DNA from: CAZVCG01 sp964649675
Lineage (GTDB): Bacteria > Pseudomonadota > Alphaproteobacteria > UBA9219
DNA: 15,665 nt
Direction: 5' to 3'
Assembly: GCA_964649675.1 (NCBI GenBank)
Contig: CAZYPX010000037.1
Span: 1 to 15,665, forward strand
Part shown: positions 6,674 to 14,794 of the stretch, piece after piece
Position numbering within the stretch: position 1 is the first letter of the stretch
How the letters are laid out: every line of letters begins with the position of its first letter
Translations under genes and position numbers: made by a program
The notes under the pieces: generated by a model
Told to the model about the DNA's origin: nothing
The model's input: only the letters and a program-made list of their open reading frames with translations
Database searches by the model: none

Positions 6674-7804
6674 ATGATAAAGCGCATGATCATCATGCTG
6701 TTGTTATGTGGGCTCGTTCTCGGCGGCGTGTTCGGCTACAAGGCTTTTGGCCATAAAATGATGATGAAATACATGGCTGCGGCCGGCAGCGCGCCGCAAA
6801 CGGTCTCGACAGTCCGCGTTGCGCCCGACTCTTGGCAGCCAGAAATGAGGGTTATCGGCACGATCCGCGCCATGAAAGGCGTGGATATTTCGCCCGAAGT
6901 CGCAGGCACTGTAAACACAATCCAATTCGAATCCGGCGACGATGTCGAAGAAGGCAAGCTTCTCCTGCGCCTTCAGGACGGCGACGATGTCGCCCGCCTG
7001 CACGCTCTTGAGGCCGCCGCGCGCCTTGCGGAACTAACTCTTGAGCGCAACCGGAAACAACTCAAAGCTCAGGCCATAAGCCAAGCGGCTGTCGATTCCG
7101 ATGCCGCCGCCCTTGATGCAGCCAAAGCCCAAGCCGAAGCGCAACGAATCATGCTCGAAAAGAAGACGTTGCGCGCGCCTTTCTCGGGGCGGCTTGGGAT
7201 TCGCAACGTCGATGTCGGCCAATACTTGACGCCCGGTACGCCTGTGGTCACCTTGCAGCAACTCGATCCCATATACGTGGACTTCTATGTGCCCGAACAC
7301 AACCTGCCCCATTTGCAGGCAGGCCAGAAAGCCAGCATAAGAATTGACGCCTTTCCAGACAAGCTTTTTGAGGGCGAGGTTTCCGCCATCAATGCAAAAG
7401 TCGAGCCGAACACACGCAATGTTCTTGTGCGAGCAGCCTTCAAGAACCCCGAGAAACAACTGCTTCCTGGCATGTTCGCTACGGTCACGCTCGCCATGGG
7501 CCAGCCCCGCCGGTACCTCACGCTTCCGCAAACGGCGATCACGTTCAACCCCTACGGAAGCACCGTTTTCGTCGTCCAAGACAAAGGCCTTGGGCCCGAC
7601 GGACAGAAACAGCTGATCGCCATGTCGAAGTTCGTCGAAACGGGCCTTACCCGAGGAGACCAAATCGCCGTCGTCAGCGGGTTGGAGGAAGGCGAAGAAA
7701 TCGTCACGGCAGGGCAGCTCAAGTTACGTAACGGCACCCTTGTCAGCATCAACAACTCTGTGCAACCGGAAAACAACCCTTCGCCGTCCATCACCGACCG
7801 TTAG
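6674..7804 (+). CDS. RND efflux periplasmic adaptor (membrane fusion protein)
   Basis: A 376-residue HlyD/AcrA-superfamily adaptor that joins the inner-membrane pump to the outer-membrane channel. An N-terminal membrane segment (about 5-24) anchors it; the only nearby Cys (C12) is not in a good lipobox, so this is probably an uncleaved anchor, unlike lipidated AcrA. The biotinyl-lipoyl-like halves are at about 66-102 (VDISPEVAGTV, GDDVEEGKLLLRL) and 163-196 (LRAPFSGRLGIRNVDVGQYL), separated by a coiled-coil hairpin rich in Ala, Glu and Lys (about 105-162). The beta-barrel and membrane-proximal domains follow (200-362), with LLPGMFATV (263-271). The Shine-Dalgarno sequence AAGGAG (6659-6664) is strong, 9 bases from the ATG. 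It sits between its partner genes in the same operon. The Ser/Pro-rich C-terminal tail is unremarkable. Confidence 0.95.
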   Translation: MIKRMIIMLLLCGLVLGGVFGYKAFGHKMMMKYMAAAGSAPQTVSTVRVAPDSWQPEMRVIGTIRAMKGVDISPEVAGTVNTIQFESGDDVEEGKLLLRLQDGDDVARLHALEAAARLAELTLERNRKQLKAQAISQAAVDSDAAALDAAKAQAEAQRIMLEKKTLRAPFSGRLGIRNVDVGQYLTPGTPVVTLQQLDPIYVDFYVPEHNLPHLQAGQKASIRIDAFPDKLFEGEVSAINAKVEPNTRNVLVRAAFKNPEKQLLPGMFATVTLAMGQPRRYLTLPQTAITFNPYGSTVFVVQDKGLGPDGQKQLIAMSKFVETGLTRGDQIAVVSGLEEGEEIVTAGQLKLRNGTLVSINNSVQPENNPSPSITDR

Positions 7805-7840
7805 GGCCTACAAGGAAGAAAAGAGAACAGGTAAACATCG

Positions 7841-10800
7841 ATGCGTTTCACAGATATTTTCATTCGCCGTCCGGTTCTGGCCACGGTTGTAAGCCTCTTG
7901 ATCCTCGCACTGGGGTTGCGGGCTGTTTTCCAAATGCCGGTTTTGCAGTACCCGCGCACCGAAAATGCCGTCGTAACGATCACAACAACCTATTACGGAG
8001 CCGATGCCGATGTCGTGGCGGGCTTCATCACGACGCCTTTGGAAAACGCTGTAGCGCAAGCAAACGGGATCGATTACCTGACTTCCGACAGCAGAAACAG
8101 CGTTAGCGTCATAACCGCGAATTTGCGCCTGAACTATGACGCCAACAAAGCCCTTTCCGAAATCAGCACAAAAGTGTCTTCGGTTCTCAACCAATTGCCG
8201 CCGCAGGCGCAACAGCCCGTCCTTTCGCTCAGCGTAGGCGAAACCATCGCGGCGATGTATTTAGGGTTCAGAAGCCCTGTTTTGTCCCAAAACAGCATCA
8301 CGGATTATCTTATCCGTGTCGTGCAACCTAAATTGCAATCCATTGAGGGCGTACAGACGGCCGAAATACTCGGCGGCCAAAAGTTCGCTCTGCGCGCATG
8401 GCTTAAGCCCGAACGGATGGCCGCCTACAATTTGACCGCTGCGGACGTATCGGCAGCCCTCGCCCGCAACAACTATCTATCTGGCCTTGGCACGACGAAA
8501 GGCCAAATGGTGCAGTTCAACCTGAACGCCTCGACCGATTTGCGCTCGCTGGACGAATTCCGCCGTCTTGTCATCAAACAGGAAAGCGGCGCGATCGTGA
8601 GGCTTGAGGACATCGCCAGCGTAACTTTAGGTTCGGAGGATTACGAGTCCCGCGTTGGCTTCGACGGACAGGAAGCCGTCTATATCGGCATCCAGATCGC
8701 CCCCAGCGCCAATCTTCTCGATGTCATCGGACGCGTGCGCGACGCCTTTCCCGACATTAGGGCCAACCTGCCGACAGGGATCGAGGGGGACGTCGTTTAC
8801 GATTCCACAAAATTTGTAAACAGCTCCATCAACGAAGTCATACGGACGTTACTTGAGGCGGTTATTATCGTCACCTTGGTTATATTCGCTTTTTTGGGAT
8901 CGCCGCGCTCTGTGATGATCCCCTTGGTGGCTATCCCGCTTTCGTTGATCGGCGCGTTCACCATGATGTTCGCGTTCGGTTTTTCCATAAATCTTTTGAC
9001 CTTGCTGGCCATTGTTCTGGCCATCGGCCTTGTAGTGGACGATGCGATCATCGTGGTGGAAAACGTCGACCGCCATATGGAAGAAGGCCTTTCACCTTAC
9101 AAAGCGGCCATTATGTCGGCGCGCGAACTGGCGGGCCCGATCATCACCATGACCCTGGTCATTGTCGCCGTGTATGTGCCGATCGGCTTTCAGACCGGAT
9201 TGACGGGGTCGTTATTCACGGAATTCGCGTTTACGCTGGTCGGCGCCGTCATTATATCGGCGGTCGTCGCGCTGACGCTGTCGCCGATGATGTGCGCGCG
9301 CTTTCTCAAACCTCACCGCAAGGAAAGCACCGTCTGGCACGAACGTCTGGTTGATTGGCTTGAAGTCAAGTTCGAGCGTCTCCGCCATCGGTACGAACGA
9401 AGCCTTGACAGGAGCTTCAATTACCTGCCCGTCACCATCGTGTTCTCGCTGATCGTCTTGGGAAGCACGTACTTTCTCTACACTTCCTCCAGAACCGAGC
9501 TTGCGCCGCAAGAGGATCAAGGCATCGTGTTGAGCTTTGCGACGGCGGCGCCAACCTCAACCCTGCAACAACGCCTTATCTATACGCGCGAAGCTTTCAA
9601 GCGTTTTATGGAGTTCGATGAAACCGAACACGTCTTCCAGATCGATATGCCCGGCCAATCGTTCGCGGGCATGGTTCTTAAACCATGGGACGAGCGCGAA
9701 CGAACCGCGAAAGACCTGCAGCCCCTCGTCCAGCAGAAGCTCGCCAGTCTTCCTGGCGTGAACATGGTGGCCTTCCAACCTTCGCCTCTGCCAGGCAGCC
9801 GGGGCCTTCCGGTACAGTTTGTCATCAAGACAACCGAAAGCTTTGGGCGGCTTAAGGAAGTCTCGGAAGATTTTCTGGCCGCGGCGCGCAACACGGGCAT
9901 GTTCATGTTCGTCGACACCGACCTCAAGATCGATTTGCCACAAACCACGGTCAACATCGACCGCGACAAAGCCGCGCAAATGGGTTTGACCATGAACGAT
10001 ATCGGCAGCGCTCTCAGCGCCATGTTGGGCGGAGGTTACGTCAACTATTTCAGTTTCGAGGGACGCTCGTACCGCGTCATCCCTCAGGTTGAGCAACAAA
10101 GCCGCCTGAACAGCCAACAACTCGAGGAATATTACATCCGCACCGGCGAAGGGATCTCGGTGCCGCTGTCCACCGTCGCCAGCCTTTCGACCAAAACGGT
10201 GCCACAAAAACTTAACCGCTTCCAGCAAATGAACGCGGCCACGATTTCGGGCGTCATGTTTCCGGGCGTTGCGCTCGGCGACGCGCTGACCGCGCTGGAA
10301 AAACTCGCGGCGGTAGAATTGCCGCAAGGCTATGCCGTCGATTTCGCGGGGCAGTCGCGCCAGTTCGTTCAGGAAAAAAGCGGATTCGTGATGACGTTCC
10401 TTTTCGCGCTCGTCATCGTTTTCCTGACTCTTTCCGCGCAGTTCGAAAGCTTTCGCGATCCGTTGACGATCCTCATCTCGGTGCCTATGGCCATCGCAGG
10501 AGCGTTGCTTTTCATCACGCTCGGCATAAAGGGCTCAAGCATCAACATCTACACTCAGGTCGGACTCGTCACCTTGATGGGCCTTATCAGCAAACACGGC
10601 ATCCTGATATCGGAGTTCGCCAACAACCTCATGGAACAAGGGGTGGCAAAGCGCGAGGCTATTATACGCGCCTCAGGCGTGCGCTTGCGCCCCATTCTCA
10701 TGACGACGGCATCAAGCGTGCTTGGCGTGCTTCCCTTGATTCTGGCCTCAGGCGCGGGCGCGCTGTCGCGCTTTAACATGGGACTCGTGATCGCCGCAGG

Positions 10801-11008
10801 CCTTACGATCGGAACGCTGTTCACGCTGTTCGTGCATCCTGCGGTTGTGCTTTTGATCGGATCGGAACATCGCTCCATCAAGGACGACGAGCCGGAGGCT
10901 CCCATGGCAGCGCCCGCCCCCATGCCGGACTCGTTGCACCAACAGCTGACCGAAATCAGCCAGATCGTGCGTGAAAACTCGTCACGCCCCAGCGCAAACG
11001 CGTCTTGA
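7841..11008 (+). CDS. RND multidrug efflux pump, inner-membrane permease (AcrB/MexK-like, HAE1 type)
   Basis: A 1055-residue proton-driven antiporter, the normal length for hydrophobe/amphiphile RND pumps. TM1 is near residues 10-30, followed by the large periplasmic porter loop. The TM2-TM6 block follows, with the proton-relay pair D400-D401 in GLVVDDAIIVVENVDRH. A second periplasmic loop and TM8-TM12 come next, with K918 in GLISKHGILISEFAN, the equivalent of AcrB Lys940. The key charged residues of AcrB (Asp407, Asp408, Lys940) are thus retained, so the pump should work. The cytoplasmic C-terminal tail after about 1008 is rich in Pro and Ala and ends in a polar stretch. It is the last gene of the operon, 36 bases after the adaptor; its ribosome site is a loose purine run (7812-7830). 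By family it exports drugs, detergents or bile-like compounds, but heavy metals are unlikely given the sequence type. Confidence 0.96.
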   Translation: MRFTDIFIRRPVLATVVSLLILALGLRAVFQMPVLQYPRTENAVVTITTTYYGADADVVAGFITTPLENAVAQANGIDYLTSDSRNSVSVITANLRLNYDANKALSEISTKVSSVLNQLPPQAQQPVLSLSVGETIAAMYLGFRSPVLSQNSITDYLIRVVQPKLQSIEGVQTAEILGGQKFALRAWLKPERMAAYNLTAADVSAALARNNYLSGLGTTKGQMVQFNLNASTDLRSLDEFRRLVIKQESGAIVRLEDIASVTLGSEDYESRVGFDGQEAVYIGIQIAPSANLLDVIGRVRDAFPDIRANLPTGIEGDVVYDSTKFVNSSINEVIRTLLEAVIIVTLVIFAFLGSPRSVMIPLVAIPLSLIGAFTMMFAFGFSINLLTLLAIVLAIGLVVDDAIIVVENVDRHMEEGLSPYKAAIMSARELAGPIITMTLVIVAVYVPIGFQTGLTGSLFTEFAFTLVGAVIISAVVALTLSPMMCARFLKPHRKESTVWHERLVDWLEVKFERLRHRYERSLDRSFNYLPVTIVFSLIVLGSTYFLYTSSRTELAPQEDQGIVLSFATAAPTSTLQQRLIYTREAFKRFMEFDETEHVFQIDMPGQSFAGMVLKPWDERERTAKDLQPLVQQKLASLPGVNMVAFQPSPLPGSRGLPVQFVIKTTESFGRLKEVSEDFLAAARNTGMFMFVDTDLKIDLPQTTVNIDRDKAAQMGLTMNDIGSALSAMLGGGYVNYFSFEGRSYRVIPQVEQQSRLNSQQLEEYYIRTGEGISVPLSTVASLSTKTVPQKLNRFQQMNAATISGVMFPGVALGDALTALEKLAAVELPQGYAVDFAGQSRQFVQEKSGFVMTFLFALVIVFLTLSAQFESFRDPLTILISVPMAIAGALLFITLGIKGSSINIYTQVGLVTLMGLISKHGILISEFANNLMEQGVAKREAIIRASGVRLRPILMTTASSVLGVLPLILASGAGALSRFNMGLVIAAGLTIGTLFTLFVHPAVVLLIGSEHRSIKDDEPEAPMAAPAPMPDSLHQQLTEISQIVRENSSRPSANAS

Positions 11009-11027
11009 GCGAACCCTTTTCTACGGT

Positions 11028-11438
11028 TCATGAAAGTTCGATTTTAGGGCATCGGTCCATAACGACCGTCAGTCCGGCCGCTATCGCGCGTTCGGCAGCA
11101 AGTCCGTTCACCACGCCAAGCTGCATCCAGATAACCTTGGCTCCGATCGCGATGGCCTCATCGACGATAGGCCCGACCTCCTCGGCATTGCGGAAGATGT
11201 CCACCATATCGACCGGCTCTTCGATCTCTCTTAGCGACGCGCAAACCTTTTCGCCAAACAGTTTTTGGCCCGCAAGACGGGGATTCACGGGAAAGACGGT
11301 AAATTCTTCCTCGATAAGAAAGCGCATGACGGCATGGCTAGGCTTAAACGGATCGTCACTGGCCCCAACAAGAGCGATCGAGCCCACGTTGTCCAAAATA
11401 GCCCGCGTTTCTTCACGTGTCGGCTCCCTGTACGCCAT
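11028..11438 (-). CDS. YccU-type CoA-binding protein (CoA_binding_2 family)
   Basis: A 136-residue single-domain Rossmann-fold protein, related to the CoA-binding domain of succinyl-CoA synthetase alpha and of acetyl-CoA synthetases. The nucleotide loop reads ALVGAS (22-27), followed by FPVNP (49-53), VDMVDIFRNAEEV (76-88), KVIWMQLGVVN (101-111) and the closing MDRCPKIE (127-134), all hallmarks of this family. The start at 11438 is chosen because AGGGGG lies 5 bases upstream and the family begins near here. A frame open to 11603 would overlap the valS start and add 55 unrelated residues. The family binds CoA, but its cellular role is not established. It converges with the RND gene (19-base gap) and diverges from valS (99-base gap). 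Confidence 0.9.
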   Translation of the reverse strand: MAYREPTREETRAILDNVGSIALVGASDDPFKPSHAVMRFLIEEEFTVFPVNPRLAGQKLFGEKVCASLREIEEPVDMVDIFRNAEEVGPIVDEAIAIGAKVIWMQLGVVNGLAAERAIAAGLTVVMDRCPKIELS

Positions 11439-11464
11439 CTCAACCCCCTGATTTTTGCATAACC

Positions 11465-11494
11465 TTGACTTTACCCCGCATTTTCCGGTTTTAT
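11465..11494 (+). promoter_or_regulatory. Candidate promoter of valS
   Basis: TTGACT (11465-11470) and TTTTAT (11489-11494) are 18 bases apart, 5/6 and 4/6 to consensus, ending 43 bases before the valS ATG. The alternative -10-like GATACT (11501-11506) has no well-placed -35. No T-box or other leader element was recognised. Confidence 0.3.
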
Positions 11495-11537
11495 CGTTAA
11501 GATACTGTATACCGTCTTTTTTCAAGGTTTTCGCCCC

Positions 11538-14180
11538 ATGCCCATCGACAAGAACTATACCCCCGCCGCGACCGAGACCAAACTGTACCCGATCTGGGAG
11601 CAATCGGGAGCCTTTGCGTGCAACCCCGCCTCAAAAGCCACGCCCTATTGCATCATGATCCCGCCGCCCAACGTCACGGGAAGCCTGCACATGGGCCACG
11701 GACTTACATTCACGTTGCAAGACGTCCTGATCCGTTACCACCGCATGCGAGGAAATGACACGCTCTGGCAGCCCGGCACCGATCACGCAGGCATAGCCAC
11801 GCAAATGGTCGTCGAGCGGCAACTGGCGGCGCAACAACTCCAACGCCGCGACATGGGCCGCGAAGCGTTTTTGAAAAAAGTGTGGGAATGGAAGGAAGAG
11901 TCCGGCGGCACGATCACGAAACAATTGCGCCGCCTTGGCGCATCGCCCGATTGGTCGCGCGAACGCTTTACGATGGATCCGGGCCTCAACAAGGCCGTGA
12001 CGCGCGTGTTCGTGCAGCTTTACCGCGAGGGCCTGATCTATAAAGACAAGCGTCTTGTGAACTGGGATCCCAAGATGCTCACCGCCATTTCCGACCTTGA
12101 AGTCGAAATGCACGAGGTCAAGGGCAACCTGTGGCACTTCAAATACCCGATTGAAAACTCGGATGAGTTTATCATTGTCGCCACGACGCGCCCCGAAACG
12201 ATGCTGGGCGATACGGCTGTGGCCGTGCATCCTGAAAACGAACGTCTCAAACACCTGATCGGCAAAAAGGTCAAATTGCCTCTGGTTGGCCGTCTAATCC
12301 CGATTATCGCGGACGACTATGCCGATCCCGAAAAAGGCACGGGCGCCGTGAAGATCACGCCCGCGCACGACTTCAACGACTTTGAAGTCGGCAAGCGTCA
12401 CAAGCTGGAGATGATCAACATCTTCGACCAGTACGCGCACCTGAACGACAACGCGCCGGAAAAATACCGTGGCATGGAACGCTTTACCGCGCGCAAGCAG
12501 ATCGTAGCCGACATGGAAGCTCTGGAGCTTGTCGACAAGATCGAAGCGCACATGCACACAGTGCCGCACGGCGATCGCTCAGCCGTTCCGATCGAACCTT
12601 GGCTGTCCGAGCAGTGGTATTGCGACGCCGTGACGCTGGCCCAGCCCGCCATCAAAGCCGTCGAGGATGGCCGCACGAAGTTCGTGCCCCAGCAATGGGA
12701 GAACACCTACTTCGCGTGGATGCGCAACATTGAGCCGTGGTGCATTTCGCGCCAGCTGTGGTGGGGCCACCAAATTCCTGCGTGGTACGGTCCTGACGGC
12801 AAATACTTCGTCGCCGAAACCGAAGCCGAAGCGCAAGCCGAGGCCGACAAGCATTATGGCAAAAAAACCGAACTGAAACGCGACGAAGACGTGCTCGACA
12901 CGTGGTTCTCGTCGGCATTATGGCCGTTCTCCACGCTCGGCTGGCCGGAGGAAACGCAGGAACTCAAGCGTTACTATCCCACCGACGTTCTCGTCACCGG
13001 TTTCGACATCATCTTCTTCTGGGTCGCCCGCATGATGATGATGGGCCTGCACTTCATGAAGGACGTGCCTTTCCGCGACGTCTACATCCACGCGCTGGTG
13101 CGCGACGAAAAGGGCCAGAAGATGTCGAAGACCAAGGGCAACGTGATCGACCCGCTCGACATGATCGACCGATATGGCTGCGACGCGCTGCGCTTTACGC
13201 TCGCCAACATGTCGACGCCGGGCCGCGACATCCGTCTCGCCCCCGCGCGCATCGAAGGCAACCGCAACTTCTCCACCAAGTTGTGGAACGCCGCGCGTTT
13301 CTGCCAGATGAACGAATGCGCGTGGATGTCCTCGTTCGATCCGGCGCAGGTCAAGCACACCGTGAACCGCTGGATCGTCGGCGAAACCAAGCACGTGGCC
13401 GATAAAATCACGTCGCTGCTCGACCAGTACCGCTTCGACCTGTCGTCGTCGGCCATATACGACTTCGTCTGGAACACGTTCTGCGATTGGTATCTGGAGT
13501 TCACAAAACCCATTCTTACGGGCAACGATGAAGACGCAAAAACCGAAACCCGCGCGACAACGACATGGGTTCTGGCCCAGATACTGAAACTGCTGCATCC
13601 GTTTATGCCCTACATCACCGAAGAATTGTGGGGCCAGTTCATGCCGCACGGCAAATTGTTGATGACCGAAAGCTGGCCGGATTTGCCGGATACGCTTACG
13701 CATGAAAAAGCGCAAGCTGAAATCAACTGGGTGGTCCACCTGATTTCAATCATCCGCACGATCCGCGCCGAGCTGAACGTCCCTGCGGGCGCGAAAATCC
13801 CGCTTCAGCTTAAAGACGCCAACGACTCCAGCATGGGGCGTTTGGCAATGTACAAGCCCATTATCGAACGCCTTGCGCGCCTTTCCAGCGTTTCGCAAAC
13901 GCAGGAGATATTGCCGGCTTCGGCTCAAGCCGTTCTGGATGAAGCGACGATCATCTTGCCTTTGGCGAAAGTCATAGATGTGGAGAAAGAACGTGCGCGC
14001 CTCGCCAAGGAAAGCGAAAAATGGCTGGCCGAGATCAAAAAACTTGGAGCCAAGCTCGCGAACAAAGGCTTTACCGACGGCGCGCCGGAAGAAATCGTCA
14101 CCGAACACCGCAACCGCAAGGACGAAGCCGAAAACATGGTGAAAAAACTCGACGCGGCGCGAAAGAGTTTGGCGGGATGA
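11538..14180 (+). CDS. valS: Valyl-tRNA synthetase
   Basis: An 880-residue class I synthetase that charges tRNA-Val and edits mischarged Thr. The HIGH signature is HMGH (51-54) after PPPNVTGSL. The CP1 editing domain includes TTRPETMLGDTAV (216-228). The segments CISRQLWWGHQIPAWY and DVLDTWFSSALWPF, typical of the ValRS/IleRS group, follow. The KMSKS loop reads K528-M-S-K-T, a conservative Thr for the last Ser, then KGNVIDPLD. An anticodon-binding domain comes next, and the C-terminal coiled-coil tRNA arm (about 815-880, starting near VIDVEKERARLAKE) is complete. Length and arrangement are those of ordinary bacterial ValRS. The start is supported by the family N terminus (DKNYTP.ATE..LYPIWE); the ribosome site is poor (AAGG about 12 bases away). 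Its TGA overlaps the ATG of the next gene. Confidence 0.97.
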   Translation: MPIDKNYTPAATETKLYPIWEQSGAFACNPASKATPYCIMIPPPNVTGSLHMGHGLTFTLQDVLIRYHRMRGNDTLWQPGTDHAGIATQMVVERQLAAQQLQRRDMGREAFLKKVWEWKEESGGTITKQLRRLGASPDWSRERFTMDPGLNKAVTRVFVQLYREGLIYKDKRLVNWDPKMLTAISDLEVEMHEVKGNLWHFKYPIENSDEFIIVATTRPETMLGDTAVAVHPENERLKHLIGKKVKLPLVGRLIPIIADDYADPEKGTGAVKITPAHDFNDFEVGKRHKLEMINIFDQYAHLNDNAPEKYRGMERFTARKQIVADMEALELVDKIEAHMHTVPHGDRSAVPIEPWLSEQWYCDAVTLAQPAIKAVEDGRTKFVPQQWENTYFAWMRNIEPWCISRQLWWGHQIPAWYGPDGKYFVAETEAEAQAEADKHYGKKTELKRDEDVLDTWFSSALWPFSTLGWPEETQELKRYYPTDVLVTGFDIIFFWVARMMMMGLHFMKDVPFRDVYIHALVRDEKGQKMSKTKGNVIDPLDMIDRYGCDALRFTLANMSTPGRDIRLAPARIEGNRNFSTKLWNAARFCQMNECAWMSSFDPAQVKHTVNRWIVGETKHVADKITSLLDQYRFDLSSSAIYDFVWNTFCDWYLEFTKPILTGNDEDAKTETRATTTWVLAQILKLLHPFMPYITEELWGQFMPHGKLLMTESWPDLPDTLTHEKAQAEINWVVHLISIIRTIRAELNVPAGAKIPLQLKDANDSSMGRLAMYKPIIERLARLSSVSQTQEILPASAQAVLDEATIILPLAKVIDVEKERARLAKESEKWLAEIKKLGAKLANKGFTDGAPEEIVTEHRNRKDEAENMVKKLDAARKSLAG

Positions 14181-14722
14181 AACGTTTTCGCGTCATTCCC
14201 GCGAAAGCGGGAATCCAGCGCCGCATATCCATGCGGCGTATGAGTCATGCGGCTCGCAGACGCTCGCCGCTGGATCCCCGTTTTCACGGGGATGACAATG
14301 GGTGCTTTTACGTACTTTTAGCCTTCATATTAGTTATTCTCAGCTCCCCCGCTCTCGCCACGCCCACCCTCGACCCCAATTTCTGCCAAGCGCTCGTCAA
14401 GCACGTGCCGGATGCCGATGTCGCGTACCGCCCAGGCGTTGATGTGAACGGCAAGCCCGTGGTTCCGGCCGATCTGCCCGGCAGCAACGATTTCCAGATC
14501 CAAAAGCCCGTCACCATCCCGCTGACCGCCGATTTGCTGTCGTTCCTTAACCTTCCGACAGCCAGTTTCCCCTTTAACACCATGGGCCGGACGGATATAC
14601 AATTGGGGACGCTGACGGTGGACGGTGACAAGGTTCTGTATAACGGCCAGCCGCTTACCGACGAGCAACAGGACAATCTGGCGGTGTTGTGCATGAAAAC
14701 CTCTGCTTCAAACTCCCGTTAA
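14177..14722 (+). CDS. Small exported protein of unknown function carrying an in-frame palindromic repeat
   Basis: The frame from ATG 14177 gives 181 residues and shares ATGA with the valS stop, a layout for translational coupling. Residues 1-4 are MKRF; residues about 6-40 (VIPAKAGIQ...LDPRFHGDD) are encoded by the inserted repeat. Then comes a hydrophobic stretch FYVLLAFILVILSSPALA (44-61), with a good signal-peptidase site after ALA, and the domain proper, TPTLDPNFCQALVKHVPDADVAY and onward. MKRF joined to the hydrophobic stretch would make a normal signal peptide, so the repeat probably entered between its n- and h-regions. Other in-frame starts are 14231 and 14240, both inside the repeat and without ribosome sites. 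The mature part (about 120 residues, two Cys: C70, C172) has a VDVNGKPVVPADL segment I associate with uncharacterised alphaproteobacterial proteins. Function unknown; it may be periplasmic, or anchored if cleavage fails. Confidence 0.7.
   Translation: MKRFRVIPAKAGIQRRISMRRMSHAARRRSPLDPRFHGDDNGCFYVLLAFILVILSSPALATPTLDPNFCQALVKHVPDADVAYRPGVDVNGKPVVPADLPGSNDFQIQKPVTIPLTADLLSFLNLPTASFPFNTMGRTDIQLGTLTVDGDKVLYNGQPLTDEQQDNLAVLCMKTSASNSR
14192..14296. repeat. 105-bp palindromic repeat element with three hairpins
   Basis: Inverted 29-bp arms (14192-14220 and 14268-14296) start GTCAT and end CCAGCG; they agree at 25 of 29 positions. Each arm is itself a hairpin: TTCCCGC-GAAA-GCGGGAA on the left, and TCCCCGT-TTTC-ACGGGGA on the right. 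The centre forms a third hairpin, CGCCGCAT-ATCC-ATGCGGCG (14219-14238). The arm core ATTCCC-N8-GGGAAT is a widespread proteobacterial interspersed-repeat pattern (dRS3 of Neisseria has that form, from memory). The length is 35 codons exactly, keeping the host frame open. No target duplication is evident. Confidence 0.85.
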
Positions 14723-14730
14723 TTTGCGCA

Positions 14731-14759
14731 TAGACATCGGCTCCCGCCTTTTCTAAAGT
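14731..14759 (+). promoter_or_regulatory. Candidate promoter of proS
   Basis: TAGACA (14731-14736) and TAAAGT (14754-14759) are 17 bases apart, 5/6 and 4/6 to sigma-70 consensus, placed 36 bases before the proS ATG and after the stop of the preceding gene. No terminator was seen in the 72-bp gap, so readthrough from valS is also possible. Confidence 0.35.
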
Positions 14760-14794
14760 CATGACCTGTCTTAACTATTTCAGTCTGTGACCCC

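Noticed and set aside
11010..11027. Bidirectional terminator between the RND pump and the CoA-binding gene
   Set aside because: GAACC and GGTTC form only a 5-bp stem with a 9-base loop and no adjoining T-run after it; too weak to call.
11439..11603. N-terminal extension of the CoA-binding protein by 55 residues
   Set aside because: It would overlap the start of valS, bears no likeness to the family, and a strong Shine-Dalgarno sequence supports the start at 11438.
12918..13739. Minus-strand frame of 273 codons within valS
   Set aside because: It is a mirror of the strongly biased valS codons with no start signal or recognisable domain.
14021..14176. Upstream extension of the small exported protein inside valS
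   Set aside because: The translation is an out-of-frame reading of the valS coiled coil; the ATG at 14177 at the stop overlap is the sensible first start.
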